Of a stretch of DNA of 7,548 nucleotides, positions 7,473 to 7,548 are shown piece after piece. Numbering within the stretch: position 1 is the stretch's first letter; every line of letters begins with the position of its first letter. The notes beneath the pieces were generated by a model. The model was not told the DNA's origin. It did not search any database and saw only the letters and a list, made by a program, of their open reading frames with translations. Both the position numbers and the translations under genes were made by a program. This stretch comes from Desulfurellaceae bacterium (lineage in GTDB: Bacteria; Campylobacterota_A; Desulfurellia; JAGGSF01), in the NCBI GenBank assembly GCA_023128455.1, contig JAGMDW010000174.1, positions 1-7,548 of the forward strand, written 5' to 3'.

Positions 7473-7548
7473 AGATAAGAAAAGCTGTTTTTCCAGTGGC
7501 AGGTTTTGGGACAAGATTTCTTCCTGCGACAAAATCGTCGCCCAAGGA
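7469..7548 (+). CDS. galU: UTP-glucose-1-phosphate uridylyltransferase, N-terminus (partial at window end)
   Basis: The enzyme makes UDP-glucose and pyrophosphate from UTP and glucose 1-phosphate, in the cytoplasm, feeding envelope polysaccharide, glycolipid and galactose metabolism. Only 26 codons and two bases are in the window. They read through VFPVAGFGTRFLPATK (residues 7-22) followed by SSPK. This is the N-terminal nucleotide-binding loop of the sugar nucleotidyltransferase fold, and the PVAGxGTRxLPATK form is characteristic of GalU rather than RfbA or GlmU. The ATG overlaps the upstream TGA as ATGA and has a good GAGG Shine-Dalgarno 7 bases before it, so this is a real start and the gene is probably co-translated with the oxidase genes. 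The rest lies beyond the right edge, so integrity cannot be judged. Confidence 0.93.
   Translation, partial: MKIRKAVFPVAGFGTRFLPATKSSPK

Overview
The window is AT-rich bacterial DNA in which almost every base is coding. It carries one tightly packed plus-strand gene block preceded by about 208 bases of repeat-bearing non-coding DNA. The codon bias is typical of an AT-rich genome (AGA/AGG arginine, AAA lysine, ATA isoleucine). The genes are a large NAD-type glutamate dehydrogenase, a GlcD/GlcF-type 2-hydroxyacid dehydrogenase without GlcE, and galU. Together with the small palindromic repeat upstream, they suggest a Gram-negative-type, possibly anaerobic and possibly uncultured bacterium. The lineage cannot be fixed from this sequence.

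Layout: bases 1-208 hold no gene. They contain a cluster of TAATC (GATTA) words at roughly 10-base spacing (36-59) and a GC-rich palindromic element bounded by ATTCCCG/CGGGAAT (about 86-160). Four plus-strand genes then follow with no gaps. They are a 1544-residue NAD-specific glutamate dehydrogenase (209-4843), an FAD-linked GlcD-family oxidase subunit (4840-6213), a GlcF-family iron-sulfur protein with two [4Fe-4S] ferredoxin motifs and two CCG domains (6207-7472), and the first 26 codons of galU, UTP-glucose-1-phosphate uridylyltransferase (7469 to the window end). Every junction is a stop/start overlap of 4, 7 and 4 bases, so the block is very likely one translationally coupled operon that continues past the right edge.

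How the genes may work together: the dehydrogenase oxidises glutamate to 2-oxoglutarate, ammonium and NADH. The GlcD/GlcF pair should oxidise a D-2-hydroxyacid (lactate, glycolate or possibly 2-hydroxyglutarate) to the 2-oxoacid, passing electrons from FAD through iron-sulfur clusters to an acceptor not encoded here. This looks like a carbon and electron catabolism module. GalU, which makes UDP-glucose for envelope sugars, has no obvious metabolic link and may simply share the transcript. All families are known. The least ordinary points are the gene combination and coupling, the two-subunit oxidase, and the repeats directly upstream of the operon.
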